Source: Acetofilamentum sp. (lineage in GTDB: Bacteria; Bacteroidota; Bacteroidia; Bacteroidales; DTU049). From it: a stretch of DNA of 6,498 bases. Location: positions 1 to 6,498 of the forward strand of contig DYON01000150.1 of NCBI GenBank assembly GCA_020720525.1, read 5' to 3'. The notes under the pieces are model-generated. The model was not told the DNA's origin and did no database searches. It worked only from the letters and a program-made list of their open reading frames with translations. The translations under genes and the position numbers were made by a program. Below, piece by piece: positions 5,549 to 6,498 of the stretch (position 1 is its first letter; each line of letters starts with the position of its first letter).

Positions 5549-6498
5549 ATGAAGAGATTCCTCTGTGTTTCGTTTTTTTTATTGCTGGCTATTACATTAT
5601 TTGCCAAGCCAGTTTCGCCCGAAAGAGCTAGAATGGTTGGGCAAAACTACCTTATACTTAATGGCATTTCGTCTATTATTGTTTCACTTAATCAAAAAAA
5701 TTGGTCGGAAAAAAGCAACTCCAACAATGCTTTCTATATCTTCGATCTCGAGGACAAAGGTTTTATTATTGTTTCAGCCGACGATGCAACACAACCCATT
5801 TTGGGATATTCAACCGAGTCGTCTTTTACCAACGAATCTATGCCTCCTTCGTTTGTGGATATGCTCAATAGTTTTTCTTCCGAAATTGAAGCAATCAGAA
5901 ACAACAATATTCAAGCAGATGCTTCAACATCAAATTTATGGGCAGAATACGAAGTAGGTGTTTCTAATGGCAATATGAACCCAAAATCGAATTCGATTGA
6001 TCCATTGCTTCATTGCTTGTGGAATCAAGGAGGGCTTTATAATGCTTTATGCCCGCAAGACCCCTCGGGCCCAGCTGGAAGGGTTTATTCTGGTTGTGTC
6101 GCAACAATGATGGGAATGACTATGTATTATTATCGCTATCCAACACAACCAACTGGTTCTCATAGCTACAATTCTGCCTACGGCTATTTAAGTGTCGATT
6201 TTAGCCAAAGTCATTATAATTTTGAACAAATGCCTTCTGCTTTGTCGTCGGCTAATTATGATGTTGCAAAATTGCTTTACGATTGTGGTGTTGCTGTCGA
6301 TATGATGTACAGCCCTAACGGTTCTGGTGCTTATATGAACGATGCTCTCAATGCAATGAAAACCCATTTTGGATATAATTCGTCTGCATCAATTGAATAT
6401 AAAGACAATTACACCGAAGCCGATTGGATTGCTTTGCTTAAATCGCAACTCGATGCCGCTCATCCTTTGCCTTATGCTGGATACGATGTGTCAGCAGG
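5549..6498 (+). CDS. Second C10-family cysteine protease, partial (runs off right edge)
   Basis: From the ATG at 5549 the frame is open to the window end: 316 full codons, no stop. Residues 1-19 are a signal peptide (MKRFLCVSFFLLLAITLFA, cleavage before KP). Residues of about 22-125 resemble a Spi prodomain, with GFIIVSADDATQPILGY from residue 71. The C10 domain begins at WNQGGLYNALCP (158-169) and has the nucleophile Cys183 in SGCVATMMGMTMYYYRYP. GCVAVDM (Cys246 context DCGVAVDM) matches the first protease. The window stops at DVSAG, exactly where the upstream copy has AGGHAF, so the catalytic His would be about residue 319. It is a tandem paralogue of the gene 33 bases upstream and probably its transcriptional partner. 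The segment after the Cys differs: the copy upstream has CVATAMAQIM, this one CVATMMGMTM, losing the Gln. Whether CUB and sorting domains follow cannot be seen. Activity is likely but not shown. Confidence 0.9.
   Translation, partial: MKRFLCVSFFLLLAITLFAKPVSPERARMVGQNYLILNGISSIIVSLNQKNWSEKSNSNNAFYIFDLEDKGFIIVSADDATQPILGYSTESSFTNESMPPSFVDMLNSFSSEIEAIRNNNIQADASTSNLWAEYEVGVSNGNMNPKSNSIDPLLHCLWNQGGLYNALCPQDPSGPAGRVYSGCVATMMGMTMYYYRYPTQPTGSHSYNSAYGYLSVDFSQSHYNFEQMPSALSSANYDVAKLLYDCGVAVDMMYSPNGSGAYMNDALNAMKTHFGYNSSASIEYKDNYTEADWIALLKSQLDAAHPLPYAGYDVSA

Noticed and set aside
5573..5580. Run of eight T in the signal-peptide codons of the second protease, possible phase-variation tract
   Set aside because: The run simply encodes Phe-Phe-Leu in a hydrophobic core, is short for slippage switching, and the frame is intact.
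5565..5957. 130-codon plus-strand open frame inside the second protease
   Set aside because: The overlapping frame from 5549 has a signal peptide, prodomain and C10 motifs and stays open to the window end, so this one is an out-of-frame shadow.
1..6498. Search for tRNA, rRNA, CRISPR repeats, insertion-sequence ends or att sites
   Set aside because: No cloverleaf, spaced direct repeats, transposase motif or terminal inverted repeats were seen by eye; a tRNA and repeat scan would be needed to exclude weak ones.

Overview
The window looks chromosomal and comes from a member of the Bacteroidota, most likely Bacteroidia-like. Three things point there. A secreted protease ends in a type IX secretion (Por) C-terminal sorting domain. 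Start codons lack Shine-Dalgarno sequences and follow A-rich leaders. Several intergenic stretches carry the Bacteroidota promoter pattern TTG, about 18-21 bases, then TAnnTTTG. The species cannot be named from this sequence.

Layout, left to right. Positions 1-76 (minus strand) hold the first 25 codons of an XRE-type helix-turn-helix regulator that runs off the left edge, with a good promoter behind it. Positions 127-370 contain no gene I can name, but include a 53-codon minus-strand open stretch without an ATG. Positions 371-3338 (minus strand) are a two-gene histidine-degradation unit: hutI (imidazolonepropionase) followed 10 bases later by ftcD, a fused glutamate formimidoyltransferase/formimidoyltetrahydrofolate cyclodeaminase. 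Positions 3339-3442 are a short divergent promoter region. From 3443 to the right edge (plus strand) lie two tandem secreted cysteine proteases of family C10 (streptopain/SpeB type). The first is complete (690 residues: signal peptide, Spi prodomain, C10 catalytic domain, two CUB-like domains, sorting domain). The second is cut by the window end just before its expected catalytic histidine.

How the genes work together. HutI opens the imidazolone ring to N-formimino-L-glutamate. FtcD then moves the formimino group to tetrahydrofolate, releasing glutamate, and deaminates the product to 5,10-methenyl-THF and ammonia. The first two pathway enzymes, histidine ammonia-lyase (hutH) and urocanate hydratase (hutU), are not in the window. 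The C10 proteases are probably exported zymogens that digest protein outside the cell. That extracellular proteolysis feeds the adjacent amino-acid catabolism is possible, but it is only inferred from adjacency. I see no RNA gene, CRISPR array, insertion sequence or clear terminator. Nothing here is plainly a new system. The points most worth following are the CUB-bearing tandem C10 array with its divergent second copy, and the unexplained 121-370 segment beside the regulator.
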